Part shown: piece by piece, positions 1 through 5,349 of the stretch
Layout of the letters: every line of letters begins with the position of its first letter
Numbering within the stretch: position 1 is the first letter of the stretch
Source: Treponema sp.
GTDB taxonomy: Bacteria > Spirochaetota > Spirochaetia > Treponematales > Breznakiellaceae
Direction of reading: 5' to 3'
Assembly (NCBI GenBank): GCA_031283505.1
Contig: JAITBO010000123.1
Span: 1 to 7,253 of the forward strand
Length of the DNA stretch: 7,253 nt
The notes under the pieces: model-generated
The model's input: the letters and a program-made list of their open reading frames with translations, nothing else
What the model was told of the DNA's origin: nothing
Databases searched by the model: none
Made by a program: the position numbers and the translations under genes

Positions 1-249
1 CCGGATAGCGGCGGATGATTGGGACGGCTTTCTTTCCGCGTTTGGGGAAGACAACCACGAAGTAGGGAAAGAGTACACGGTAGGGATAGAAGGGAACAAT
101 TGCCGGTTGAGGCATCGGATCAGGCGGGCATATCGCAGGACTTGTTATTTTTCTAAGAAACTGTTCAACCACTGGAAAGCTTTTGATATGGCTTTTTTTT
201 ACATCAATTATGGTTTTGTTTGAGAACTCATCATACTTTCTGGATCACC
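1..249 (+). mobile_element. IS1-family insertion sequence, right end
   Basis: This is the right-hand part of an IS1-type element; its left part lies outside the window. The evidence is the IS1-like transposase C-terminus at 2-223, followed by a 26-base tail ending in 'tggatcacc' at 241-249. IS1 ends typically finish in a sequence of the type ...(a/t)cacc, so 249 is the likely outer edge. The exact boundary and the 8-9 bp target duplication cannot be confirmed because the left end is absent. The sequence just outside begins 'tccggctag'. Confidence 0.7.
2..223 (+). CDS. IS1-family transposase, C-terminal 73 residues (cut by window edge)
   Basis: The frame is open from the window edge to TGA at 221-223. 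It shows the C-terminal pattern of IS1 InsB-type transposases: ADDWDGF near the start, then VGKEYTVGIEGNN, an arginine-rich RLRHRIRRAYRR stretch, FSKKLFNHWKAFD and the ending FYINYGFV. In this family the D of the 'D-W' motif (residue 6 here) and the E of 'GIEGNN' (residue 30) belong to the DDE catalytic set that cuts and joins DNA ends. IS1 elements usually make the active enzyme by a programmed frameshift between insA and insB; that site would lie upstream of the window, so whether this copy is intact is unknown. No frameshift or stop interrupts the visible part. The family call is made by eye but the C-terminal pattern is distinctive. Confidence 0.85.
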   Translation, partial: RIAADDWDGFLSAFGEDNHEVGKEYTVGIEGNNCRLRHRIRRAYRRTCYFSKKLFNHWKAFDMAFFYINYGFV

Positions 250-333
250 TCCGGCTAGATTTTTAGTTATTAGGCATCCGTTTTTTCGACTAGGTTTTAT
301 TTTTAGGCATCACGGGGGATATGGTTCAAATGC
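250..333. other. AT-rich spacer with a 9-bp direct repeat
   Basis: This spacer between the IS1 end and the inverted-repeat element has no gene. The nonamer 'ttaggcatc' occurs twice, at 270-278 and 303-311, 33 bp apart. Each copy follows a T-rich run. The meaning is unknown; it may be debris of older insertions. Confidence 0.4.
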
Positions 334-470
334 AGCAATTCTCAGTTTGGGAAAATAACACTCGAAATCGGCGAAATATGTATGAAAAAACAGACAATAG
401 CCAAGATAAACCGAGTAAATCGTTGTTTTCAGGCCTTTTTACGTGAAATATTTTTAAACTGAGAATTGCT
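334..470. mobile_element. MITE-like inverted-repeat element, 137 bp
   Basis: A perfect 15-bp inverted repeat, 'agcaattctcagttt' at 334-348 and its complement at 456-470, bounds 107 bp of AT-rich sequence. No protein-like frame is confined to the element. Outside it lie near-identical 11-mers, atatggttcaa (319-329) and atatggttgaa (477-487), matching 10 of 11; these could be remnants of a target duplication if the element runs a few bases beyond the repeats. The arrangement suits a small non-autonomous transposon or the fused ends of an internally deleted IS. The parent family is not recognised. Immediately to the right is a separate small palindrome, ggttcaa-tatgg-ttgaacc (471-489). Confidence 0.45.
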
Positions 471-661
471 GGTTCAATATGGTTGAACCGGAGGTCGGCC
501 CAGAGGAGCCAGGAGTGGCAGCAATTTTGCGAATAGTTTCGGAACGTTTTCTTGCCAAGACCGAGGATAGTACACACATTTAGCTAAATAATTTTTTTTT
601 CAGAGGAACCGGATACCTTAATTGGGCACGTCCGGATGGGTGACCGCCTGGTTCTACCCGG
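471..661. other. Non-coding stretch with a 5S rRNA-like fragment
   Basis: No gene is supported here. The minus strand of 481-585 is open in several frames, one of which reads like ordinary protein (YYPRSWQENVPKLFAKLLPL), so it could be a decayed fragment of a gene or IS. At about 616-640 the sequence GGATGGGTGACCGCCTGG followed by ..TACCCGG resembles the 3' half of 5S rRNA (the loop E / helix IV region). The rest of a 5S gene is not visible, so no RNA gene is called. Confidence 0.3.
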
Positions 662-723
662 CATTCAGGTATTGTCATCTGTTTTAAGAAAAAAACCATG
701 GAGTAACACGGAGTTTTTATTAC
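662..723 (+). repeat. Dispersed intergenic repeat, copy 1
   Basis: About 62 bp running from 'cattcaggtat' to 'ggagttttttattac'-type sequence (five T's here). It is closely similar to 1569-1630, sharing the blocks ctgttttaagaa and ggagtaacacggagttttt. In this copy 'cacggag' (707-713) can pair with 'ctccgtg' (738-744) just outside the repeat, giving a 7-bp stem. Both copies lie between genes in the same orientation and bracket the rubredoxin/hypothetical pair. It is probably a genome-wide intergenic repeat; the family was not identified. Confidence 0.7.
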
Positions 724-854
724 TAATTGGGTTTCATCTCCGTGAAATTCCAAGAACCAGAGGTTCCAGGGGTTGCTCTTCGGTGGTTATTAGCCGGACA
801 ATTTAGGCATACTCTCATTTCTATGTATTTATCCTGCCGTTTCACGCCGTCCCT
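724..854. other. Intergenic sequence, no gene
   Basis: Nothing coding is seen. A small perfect palindrome, gaacc-aga-ggttc, lies at 754-766. A similar one, gaacc-tgc-ggttc, lies at 1492-1504 in the other intergenic region, so both may belong to the same repeat landscape as the 62-bp repeats. Confidence 0.35.
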
Positions 855-883
855 TTGACAAGATTCTTTTTTTTCATCACAAT
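855..883 (+). promoter_or_regulatory. Likely sigma-70-type promoter of rubredoxin
   Basis: A perfect -35 box TTGACA (855-860) is followed after 17 bp by CACAAT (878-883), which matches 4 of 6 bases of the -10 consensus. The spacer contains a T-run of eight. Transcription would begin near 890, about 30 bases before the rubredoxin start, leaving a short leader with the ribosome site AGAGGAG at 908-914. Confidence 0.55.
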
Positions 884-919
884 TCTATATGAGGATGTTA
901 AGCCCTCAGAGGAGTATAT

Positions 920-1081
920 ATGCAGAAATATGTGTGTAATGTATGTGGTTATGTGTACGACCCCGCAGACGGAGACCCTGTCGGCGGCATAGCTCCGGGC
1001 GTCCCTTTTGAATCCATCCCGGACGACTGGATCTGTCCTGTCTGCGGCGTCGGCAAGGACGATTTTTCTCCCGCCGTATAA
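920..1081 (+). CDS. Rubredoxin
   Basis: This 53-residue protein is a small cytoplasmic one-electron carrier that holds a single iron through four cysteines. The two knuckles are visible: [12 protein letters not shown] (C6, C9) and [16 protein letters not shown] (C39, C42). The spacing, the aromatic residues (Y11, Y13, F30, W37) and the length match classical rubredoxins of 52-54 residues. The ATG at 920 is set by AGAGGAG five bases upstream, and the reading starts at the family's usual N-terminus. In anaerobes rubredoxin typically feeds electrons to oxygen- or peroxide-reducing proteins such as rubrerythrin, flavodiiron protein or superoxide reductase; no such partner is in this window. It has its own promoter and is followed 6 bases later by a strong hairpin, then by an unknown small gene. 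The identification is secure; the physiological partner is not known. Confidence 0.97.
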   Translation: MQKYVCNVCGYVYDPADGDPVGGIAPGVPFESIPDDWICPVCGVGKDDFSPAV

Positions 1082-1087
1082 AAAAAG

Positions 1088-1113
1088 AAAGCCCTGGCTG
1101 TTGCCGGGGCTTT
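1088..1113 (+). terminator. Hairpin after rubredoxin (weak terminator or attenuator)
   Basis: AAAGCCC-T-GGC (1088-1098) pairs with GCC-G-GGGCTTT (1103-1113) around a TGTT loop. This gives ten Watson-Crick pairs plus one T-G wobble. An A-run precedes it, but only three T's follow before the purine-rich ribosome site of the next gene. It may therefore terminate partially and lower expression of the downstream gene, or stabilise the rubredoxin message. On the opposite strand the A-run would become a T-tract, so it could also stop transcription arriving from the right. Confidence 0.6.
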
Positions 1114-1127
1114 GGAAGGAGACAGCT

Positions 1128-1418
1128 ATGCTCTCAAGAGAAGATTTCGTTTTTACTATAGGATATGACGGCCCGGTTGCTGTGGTTGACGGCCAGGCCA
1201 AACGTCGGTATGGTTCCCTGTCCACTGCGGAGTTGGCGGGAAAGGGATTTTTTCGCGCCGCCTATTCTTCCGCCATCTATTCCAAAAACCCCGATGAACT
1301 TCAAACCGTGCTGGAGGCTTACAACAAAGTTTCCGGGGCCTCCTTTACCGCCGTTTCTCCCCTGGACCGTCTTTTTGGGGTCTTTCCCGTAAACGTCAGG
1401 CGGTCTGTCACGCTGTAG
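1128..1418 (+). CDS. Small protein of unknown function downstream of rubredoxin
   Basis: This 96-residue protein is not assigned to a family. It looks real: AAGGAG (1116-1121) lies six bases before the ATG, the composition is normal for a soluble protein, and codon use resembles that of its neighbours. It opens with LSREDFVFTIGYDG, continues with AVVDGQAKRRYGSLSTAELA, an F/A-rich stretch (GFFRAAYSSAIYS), a helical acidic segment (NPDELQTVLEAYNKVSG) and the ending DRLFGVFPVNVRR. There are no cysteines, no signal peptide and no membrane segment, so it is probably cytoplasmic and not itself a metal protein. The frame is open further upstream to an ATG at 1008, but that would overlap rubredoxin and run through the hairpin; 1128 is preferred. 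It probably shares the rubredoxin transcript, attenuated by the hairpin, which hints at a shared condition of expression but not at a function. Confidence 0.75.
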   Translation: MLSREDFVFTIGYDGPVAVVDGQAKRRYGSLSTAELAGKGFFRAAYSSAIYSKNPDELQTVLEAYNKVSGASFTAVSPLDRLFGVFPVNVRRSVTL

Positions 1419-1568
1419 GAGACTGGAAAGATTTTTTTCCGTATCCCCGCGTTTTTTCTACCGCCCTTTTGGATTTTTCTTTGATCCCTCTGAACCTGCG
1501 GTTCGATGTATCCTTTATTAGCCCCATTTGGGTTTAATATCCCGCCGCGAAGCGTTAAACTTGATCCA
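1419..1568. other. Intergenic sequence, no gene
   Basis: No coding frame is supported. T-rich runs follow the hypothetical gene (1431-1437, 1452-1457, 1475-1481) without a strong stem in front of them, so no terminator is called. Small inverted repeats are gaacc-tgc-ggttc (1492-1504) and gtttaa...ttaaac flanking 'cgccgcgaagcg' at about 1531-1560. Confidence 0.4.
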
Positions 1569-1630
1569 CATTAGGTATCGTTACCTGTTTTAAGAAATTC
1601 AACCACGGAGTAACACGGAGTTTTTGTTAC
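1569..1630 (+). repeat. Dispersed intergenic repeat, copy 2
   Basis: This is the second copy of the repeat at 662-723, in the same orientation. Shared blocks include ctgttttaagaa and ggagtaacacggagttttt, ending in 'ttac'; scattered single-base differences separate the copies. It contains 'ccacggagtaacacggag', in which 'acggag' is itself doubled. It lies between the hypothetical gene and the yajC promoter. Confidence 0.7.
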
Positions 1631-1798
1631 AAATCCGAATTTTTCCTCTTTACCTTTTTGTCTTGGTTTTGAGGAATCAGTATGAATTTGACAGCCTGTA
1701 TTTCTGCGGGTCAAGTTTGGCGCTCTGCTCCGGGGATTCTTTATTTGGCATAGGCGGCGGCAAGAGTAAATGTCCGCGCCCGGGACAGGATAACCGGC
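1631..1798. other. Intergenic sequence upstream of the yajC operon
   Basis: A frame is open through 1624-1830, but it begins inside the repeat, lacks a ribosome site and has unremarkable composition, so it is not called. The inverted repeat tgtcc...ggaca at about 1769-1785 is short and GC-rich. Nothing else is seen. Confidence 0.4.
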
Positions 1799-1828
1799 TT
1801 GACCCTGCGGGCCCTTCTATGTTAGATT
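1799..1828 (+). promoter_or_regulatory. Candidate promoter of the yajC-secD-secF-ispH operon
   Basis: TTGACC (1799-1804) matches 5 of 6 bases of the -35 consensus. TAGATT (1823-1828) matches 4 of 6 bases of the -10 consensus, with an 18-bp spacer. A start near 1835 would give a leader of about 37 bases before yajC. It is the best-placed candidate upstream of the operon, but the -10 box is weak. Confidence 0.45.
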
Positions 1829-1871
1829 GAATAACCAATTCTATTTCTCAATTTGAAAGGATGTTATTTGT

Positions 1872-2282
1872 ATGAAATCATTTATGCTTTCTCTCTTAAT
1901 GGCGGCTCCCCAGGGGGGGGGCGAAGCCGGTGGTGGTTCTTTTATTACAACCTTGATTCCTTTTGCCCTGATTATCGGTATTTTTTATTTTTTGATCATC
2001 CGTCCCCAGAACAAAAAGCAGAAAGAAACCCAGCGTATGTTGAGTGCCCTTAAAAAAGGGGACAAGGTGGTTACTATAGGCGGTATTCACGGGGTTATTC
2101 AGAGCGTAAAGGAAGGCTCGGTTATCGTTAAGGTGGACGAGAATACCAAGATGGAGTTCAGCCGTAGCGCCGTATCCAACGTGGTATCTGAAGGAAAGGG
2201 TGAAAAAATCGAAGAGAAGAAGGCTGAAACCGGCGAGGCGGAAGGAAAAAACGGGGAAACGGCTGAAAAGTCTGAAAAATAA
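1872..2282 (+). CDS. yajC: Preprotein translocase subunit YajC
   Basis: This 136-residue inner-membrane protein is the small partner of SecD and SecF in the accessory complex that works with SecYEG in protein export. A short N-terminus rich in glycine (residues 14-23) precedes one membrane helix (about 24-44, TLIPFALIIGIFYFLIIRP). The family signature RPQNKKQKE follows, then the YajC fold with KKGDKVVTIGGIHGVIQSV and a beta-rich stretch ending near SNVV. The last 30 residues are a lysine/glutamate tail, making it longer than the roughly 110 residues of E. coli YajC. The ATG at 1872 has GAAAGGA ten bases upstream. It is the first gene of the operon; secD follows after 71 bases. A run of nine G's at 1913-1921 lies in codons 14-17, so a one-base slip would destroy the protein. 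Confidence 0.95.
   Translation: MKSFMLSLLMAAPQGGGEAGGGSFITTLIPFALIIGIFYFLIIRPQNKKQKETQRMLSALKKGDKVVTIGGIHGVIQSVKEGSVIVKVDENTKMEFSRSAVSNVVSEGKGEKIEEKKAETGEAEGKNGETAEKSEK
1913..1921 (+). repeat. Poly-G tract (G9) inside yajC
   Basis: Nine consecutive G's within the glycine-rich N-terminal codons of yajC, before the membrane helix. Treponemes are known to use poly-G tracts as slippage sites, mostly in promoters or surface-protein genes. Here a gain or loss of one base would shift the frame 14-17 codons after the start. Confidence 0.9.
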
Positions 2283-2289
2283 GGTTGTC

Positions 2290-2308
2290 TCAAAATGTCA
2301 AATTTTGA
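2290..2308 (+). other. Small AT-rich hairpin between yajC and secD
   Basis: TCAAAAT-gtcaa-ATTTTGA gives a 7-bp stem with a 5-base loop, 8 bases after the yajC stop. It is too weak and lacks a T-tract, so it is not a terminator; it may affect processing or stability between yajC and secD. Its role is speculative. Confidence 0.35.
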
Positions 2309-2353
2309 AACACCTTCCTTAAGAAGATTCAAATGAATTAATCGGAGCGTGAA

Positions 2354-4108
2354 ATGAGCAAGCGGTATCGACTGGTTGTTATCCTGGTGATAATGGCGGT
2401 GTGTTTTGTCTTTTTGTATCCTACTATCCGCTGGTATTTTATGGTACCTAAGGAAGACCAGGCAATAGCCATAGGGTCGAGGGAACAGATAAAGGATTAT
2501 GCGTCCCGGACAGCCATGCTGGGACTGGGGCAGCTTATCGATGCCGCCCGCGCCGGCGGTGATGTGCCGGAAGGCGTTTCTTTCCTGACCGCCAGGGCAA
2601 AGAAGATAGTTCGGGACGCAAAACTGCCTGCTCCGGAAAAATGGGACGCCACAGCGGTGCTTTCCGTTTACTTCAGCCGGGAAGAAGCCCTGGAAGCCAT
2701 TGAAAGCAAGTACCGGGACGATATTTTCGCCCTGAAAAACCTGCAAAAAAACGCGGTTCAATTGGGCCTTGATCTTTCCGGGGGCTTGAGCATAGTTCTC
2801 CGGGCGGACACGAGTTCCCTTGAGGAACGGTTGGGCCGGCCCCTTACCGATCAGGACAGGGAAGACGGGATAAACAGCGCTCTGGAGGTCCTCAACAACC
2901 GGATAGACCGGTTCGGCCTTACCGAGCCCGTCATCCGCCGCCAGGGAGCGGACCAGATTTACGTGGAAATCCCCGGCGCCGCCGATCCGGAACGGATCAA
3001 CTCCATCATCATGGGCAGGGGAAGTCTGGCCTTCCACATGGTGGATCAGGAAGCGGCGGAGGCCTTTAACCGGTATTACACGGCCAATCCTACTACTACC
3101 TTTGACAGCGCCGGGAACCTCATGGATCCTACGATAGTTCCCTCCGACGTGGTAATCCGGGGGGTGTATACTAAGGACCGGTACGGCTTGGACGAGAGGG
3201 TAGGGTATACCGCTGTCAAAAAAGAGGTGGGTCTTGACGGGACTCACATCAAAAGCGCCGTGGTGGAACGGAACAACCTGGACGGTAAGCCGGAAGTTAC
3301 CTTTATGCTGGATTCCGAAGGGGGAGAGATCTTCTACCAGCTTACCTCCGCCAATGTGGGTAAGCCTTTGGCTATAGTTTTGGACGACCGGGTCAAGTCC
3401 CAGGCCACCATACAGACTGCCATTCGGGACGCGGTACGTCTTACCGGTTTCGGTCAGGAGGAGGCGAATAACATCGCCGTGACCCTCAGAACCGCAGCAT
3501 TGCCTGTGGAACTGGAAGTCGCAAACCAGCAGTCCATTGGTGCATCCATGGGGGAAGATACCATCAGGCAGGGGCTTTACGCCCTTATAGGCGGCCTCGC
3601 GGTGGTCATGCTCTTTATGCTGATCTTCTACAAAGGATCGGGGGTAAACGCCGTAGTTGCCCAGATACTGAACATCTACTTTATGGGTAGTATTCTTTCG
3701 GCCTTCAACTTTACCTTGACTCTGCCGAGTATTGCGGGGTTCATCCTCACTATAGGTATGGCGGTGGACGCTAACGTCATCATCTTTGAACGGATGAAGG
3801 AAGAACTGCGCCTGGGCAAGAGCCGCAAAGCGGTGGTTGAAGCGGGGTTCGACAAGGCGTTCTGGGCTATCATGGACTCCAATATAACCACTTTTATCGC
3901 GGCTCTTTTCCTCTCTCAACTGGGTTCGGGTCCCATCCAGGGTTTCGCAGTGAGCCTTGCCATCGGCGTGTTTTCCTCCGTGTTTACGGCCCTTTTTGTT
4001 TCCCGGCTTATTTTCGATTTCGGTACGGATGTGATAAAAAGCAGGGGGCTTTCCGTAAGTTGGCTGTCCCAACGGCCCGTAGGTGAAGCTTCAAGAGGTG
4101 CAAAATGA
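2354..4108 (+). CDS. secD: Protein translocase subunit SecD
   Basis: This 584-residue inner-membrane protein pairs with SecF and uses the proton gradient to help pull exported proteins to the outer side. Helix 1 spans about 7-23. A large periplasmic region follows, with the hallmark LGLDLSGGLSIVLRAD (137-152), ALEVLNNRIDRFGLTEP (176-192) and AALPVELEV (381-389). Five further helices lie between about 405 and 555. The signature TIGMAVDANVIIFERMKEE (466-484) includes D472, equivalent to the proton-relay aspartate of SecD proteins; GSGPIQGFAVSL (524-535) is also typical. Length is close to the E. coli protein (615). The ATG at 2354 has CGGAG six bases upstream. The stop overlaps the secF start (ATGA at 4105-4108), so the two are translationally coupled. 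All key motifs are present and nothing is broken. Confidence 0.98.
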   Translation: MSKRYRLVVILVIMAVCFVFLYPTIRWYFMVPKEDQAIAIGSREQIKDYASRTAMLGLGQLIDAARAGGDVPEGVSFLTARAKKIVRDAKLPAPEKWDATAVLSVYFSREEALEAIESKYRDDIFALKNLQKNAVQLGLDLSGGLSIVLRADTSSLEERLGRPLTDQDREDGINSALEVLNNRIDRFGLTEPVIRRQGADQIYVEIPGAADPERINSIIMGRGSLAFHMVDQEAAEAFNRYYTANPTTTFDSAGNLMDPTIVPSDVVIRGVYTKDRYGLDERVGYTAVKKEVGLDGTHIKSAVVERNNLDGKPEVTFMLDSEGGEIFYQLTSANVGKPLAIVLDDRVKSQATIQTAIRDAVRLTGFGQEEANNIAVTLRTAALPVELEVANQQSIGASMGEDTIRQGLYALIGGLAVVMLFMLIFYKGSGVNAVVAQILNIYFMGSILSAFNFTLTLPSIAGFILTIGMAVDANVIIFERMKEELRLGKSRKAVVEAGFDKAFWAIMDSNITTFIAALFLSQLGSGPIQGFAVSLAIGVFSSVFTALFVSRLIFDFGTDVIKSRGLSVSWLSQRPVGEASRGAK

Positions 4109-5328
4109 AACGTATCATCCGTTTTTCAGCGTTTTTTTTGCCGGCTGCCGTCCTGTCGGTTCTCCTGATCGCAGCAGGGATTATCGGGTATTTCGCCAAA
4201 GGGGGCTTTAACTTGGGCGTTGATTTCCAGGCCGGTCTTATTCAGGAAGTCCAGTTTGCGCCTTCAGCTTTCAGCCTAACCTGGTCTGGCCGGGGAAACG
4301 CTTCGGTTTCTTTTGACCGGGGCAATATGTACGTCGTGATTTCCGGCGCGGGTATTGAAGGTGTCACCCATACCTTCCCCTATGTCCAGTACCCCGTCAT
4401 AGGAAACCTGAGTGGCGCTCTTGCTTCGATAGAGGGTATCGCGGTTACAACCATGGCTCCCGCAGATGCCCAGTCCGCCTGGCTTGTCCAGAGTACTCAG
4501 GGTAATCCCCTTCTTGGCAGCGATCCTTATGTGGTTCATTACCTTCCCGCAGGCAGCCCGGAAATTCCCATTGAGGATGTACGTACCAGTCTTCAGTCAT
4601 TGGGGACGGTTTCCGTTCAGGTGCTGGGAGAAAGAGCCGAACGGCGTTTCATGATCCGCATGGAAGACAGCGAGATTGAAGGGGAGGGGGTCCCCGCCGA
4701 ACGCATCATCTCCACCCTGGAGCGGACCTTCGGCAGCGGCGGAGTGGCGGTAACCCGGTCCGATTATGTGGGTTCCCGGTTTTCCAAGCAGTTGACCGAT
4801 CAGGTGGGAATCCTCATGACATTGACCCTCCTCCTCATCCTGATCTACGCCTCAATCCGGTTTAAGCCCCAGTTCGCCATAGGCGCGGTTCTGGCCATAG
4901 CCCACGATGCCCTCATCATGGTGGCCTTTATCACCTGGACCCGCCTGGAATTCAACACCACCACCATAGCGGCCATCCTGACCATCCTGGGGTATTCAAT
5001 CAACGATACCATCGTTATCTTTGACCGGATTCGGGAAACCCGCCATATATACCCGGATGACTCCTTTGTGAACATCCTGAACCGGGCTCTTACGGAGACC
5101 TTGAGCAGGACCATTATCACCACAGTTACCACCATGCTTGCGGTTCTGTCCCTTTTTATTTTCACCACAGGTTCCATGAAGGACTTTGCCCTTTGTCTGA
5201 TAGTAGGCATGATTTCCGGCGTGTACTCCACTATTTTTATCGCTTCGGGTCTGGTGTATTTCTGGGACAAGACGGCGAAAAAACGGGCCGCCAAAAAGCG
5301 TTTTCCTGCGGCGGCTGTAAGAGCTTAG
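4105..5328 (+). CDS. secF: Protein translocase subunit SecF with enlarged periplasmic domain
   Basis: This 407-residue inner-membrane partner of SecD has helix 1 at about 8-30, then the family entry motif GGFNLGVDFQAGL (33-45). Five C-terminal helices lie between about 233 and 386. GYSINDTIVIFDRIRE (296-311) carries D301, and ETLSRTIITT (331-340) carries R335; these match the conserved charged residues of the proton path in SecDF. The standard periplasmic fold (PIEDVRTSLQSLG..FMIRMED) starts only near residue 155. About 100 extra residues (roughly 52-154) therefore separate it from the entry motif, making the protein much longer than the usual 300-325. The insert is not cysteine-rich or repetitive. 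AGAGGTG (4094-4100) inside secD is the ribosome site. ispH follows 21 bases after the stop. Confidence 0.97.
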   Translation: MKRIIRFSAFFLPAAVLSVLLIAAGIIGYFAKGGFNLGVDFQAGLIQEVQFAPSAFSLTWSGRGNASVSFDRGNMYVVISGAGIEGVTHTFPYVQYPVIGNLSGALASIEGIAVTTMAPADAQSAWLVQSTQGNPLLGSDPYVVHYLPAGSPEIPIEDVRTSLQSLGTVSVQVLGERAERRFMIRMEDSEIEGEGVPAERIISTLERTFGSGGVAVTRSDYVGSRFSKQLTDQVGILMTLTLLLILIYASIRFKPQFAIGAVLAIAHDALIMVAFITWTRLEFNTTTIAAILTILGYSINDTIVIFDRIRETRHIYPDDSFVNILNRALTETLSRTIITTVTTMLAVLSLFIFTTGSMKDFALCLIVGMISGVYSTIFIASGLVYFWDKTAKKRAAKKRFPAAAVRA

Positions 5329-5339
5329 GAGTATCCTCC
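5328..5339 (+). promoter_or_regulatory. Possible self-masked ribosome site between secF and ispH
   Basis: GGAG (5328-5331) starts on the last base of the secF stop and pairs with CTCC (5336-5339) around a four-base loop. It is the only Shine-Dalgarno-like sequence in the gap, yet it lies 18 bases before the ispH ATG, too far for normal use. The hairpin could only be open while ribosomes finish secF, which would couple the genes, but the stem is just four pairs. Confidence 0.3.
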
Positions 5340-5349
5340 GGGCCGTCTT

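Noticed and set aside
326..577. Minus-strand open frame of 83 codons
   Set aside because: It runs straight through the inverted-repeat element, lacks a ribosome site and has a low-complexity hydrophobic/aromatic composition without a known motif.
842..1225. Minus-strand frame of 127 codons
   Set aside because: It overlaps rubredoxin and its promoter completely; rubredoxin is certain and the frame has no family features.
1008..1418. Longer form of the unknown gene starting at 1008
   Set aside because: It would overlap rubredoxin in another frame and cross the hairpin; the start at 1128 has a proper ribosome site.
1624..1830. Plus-strand frame of 68 codons before yajC
   Set aside because: It begins within the dispersed repeat, has no ribosome site and overlaps the likely yajC promoter.
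2099..4072. Very long minus-strand open frame of 657 codons
   Set aside because: It lies opposite secD and part of yajC, which are certain. It is rich in H, G, P and R as expected for an antisense shadow of GC-rich codons and has no recognisable domain.
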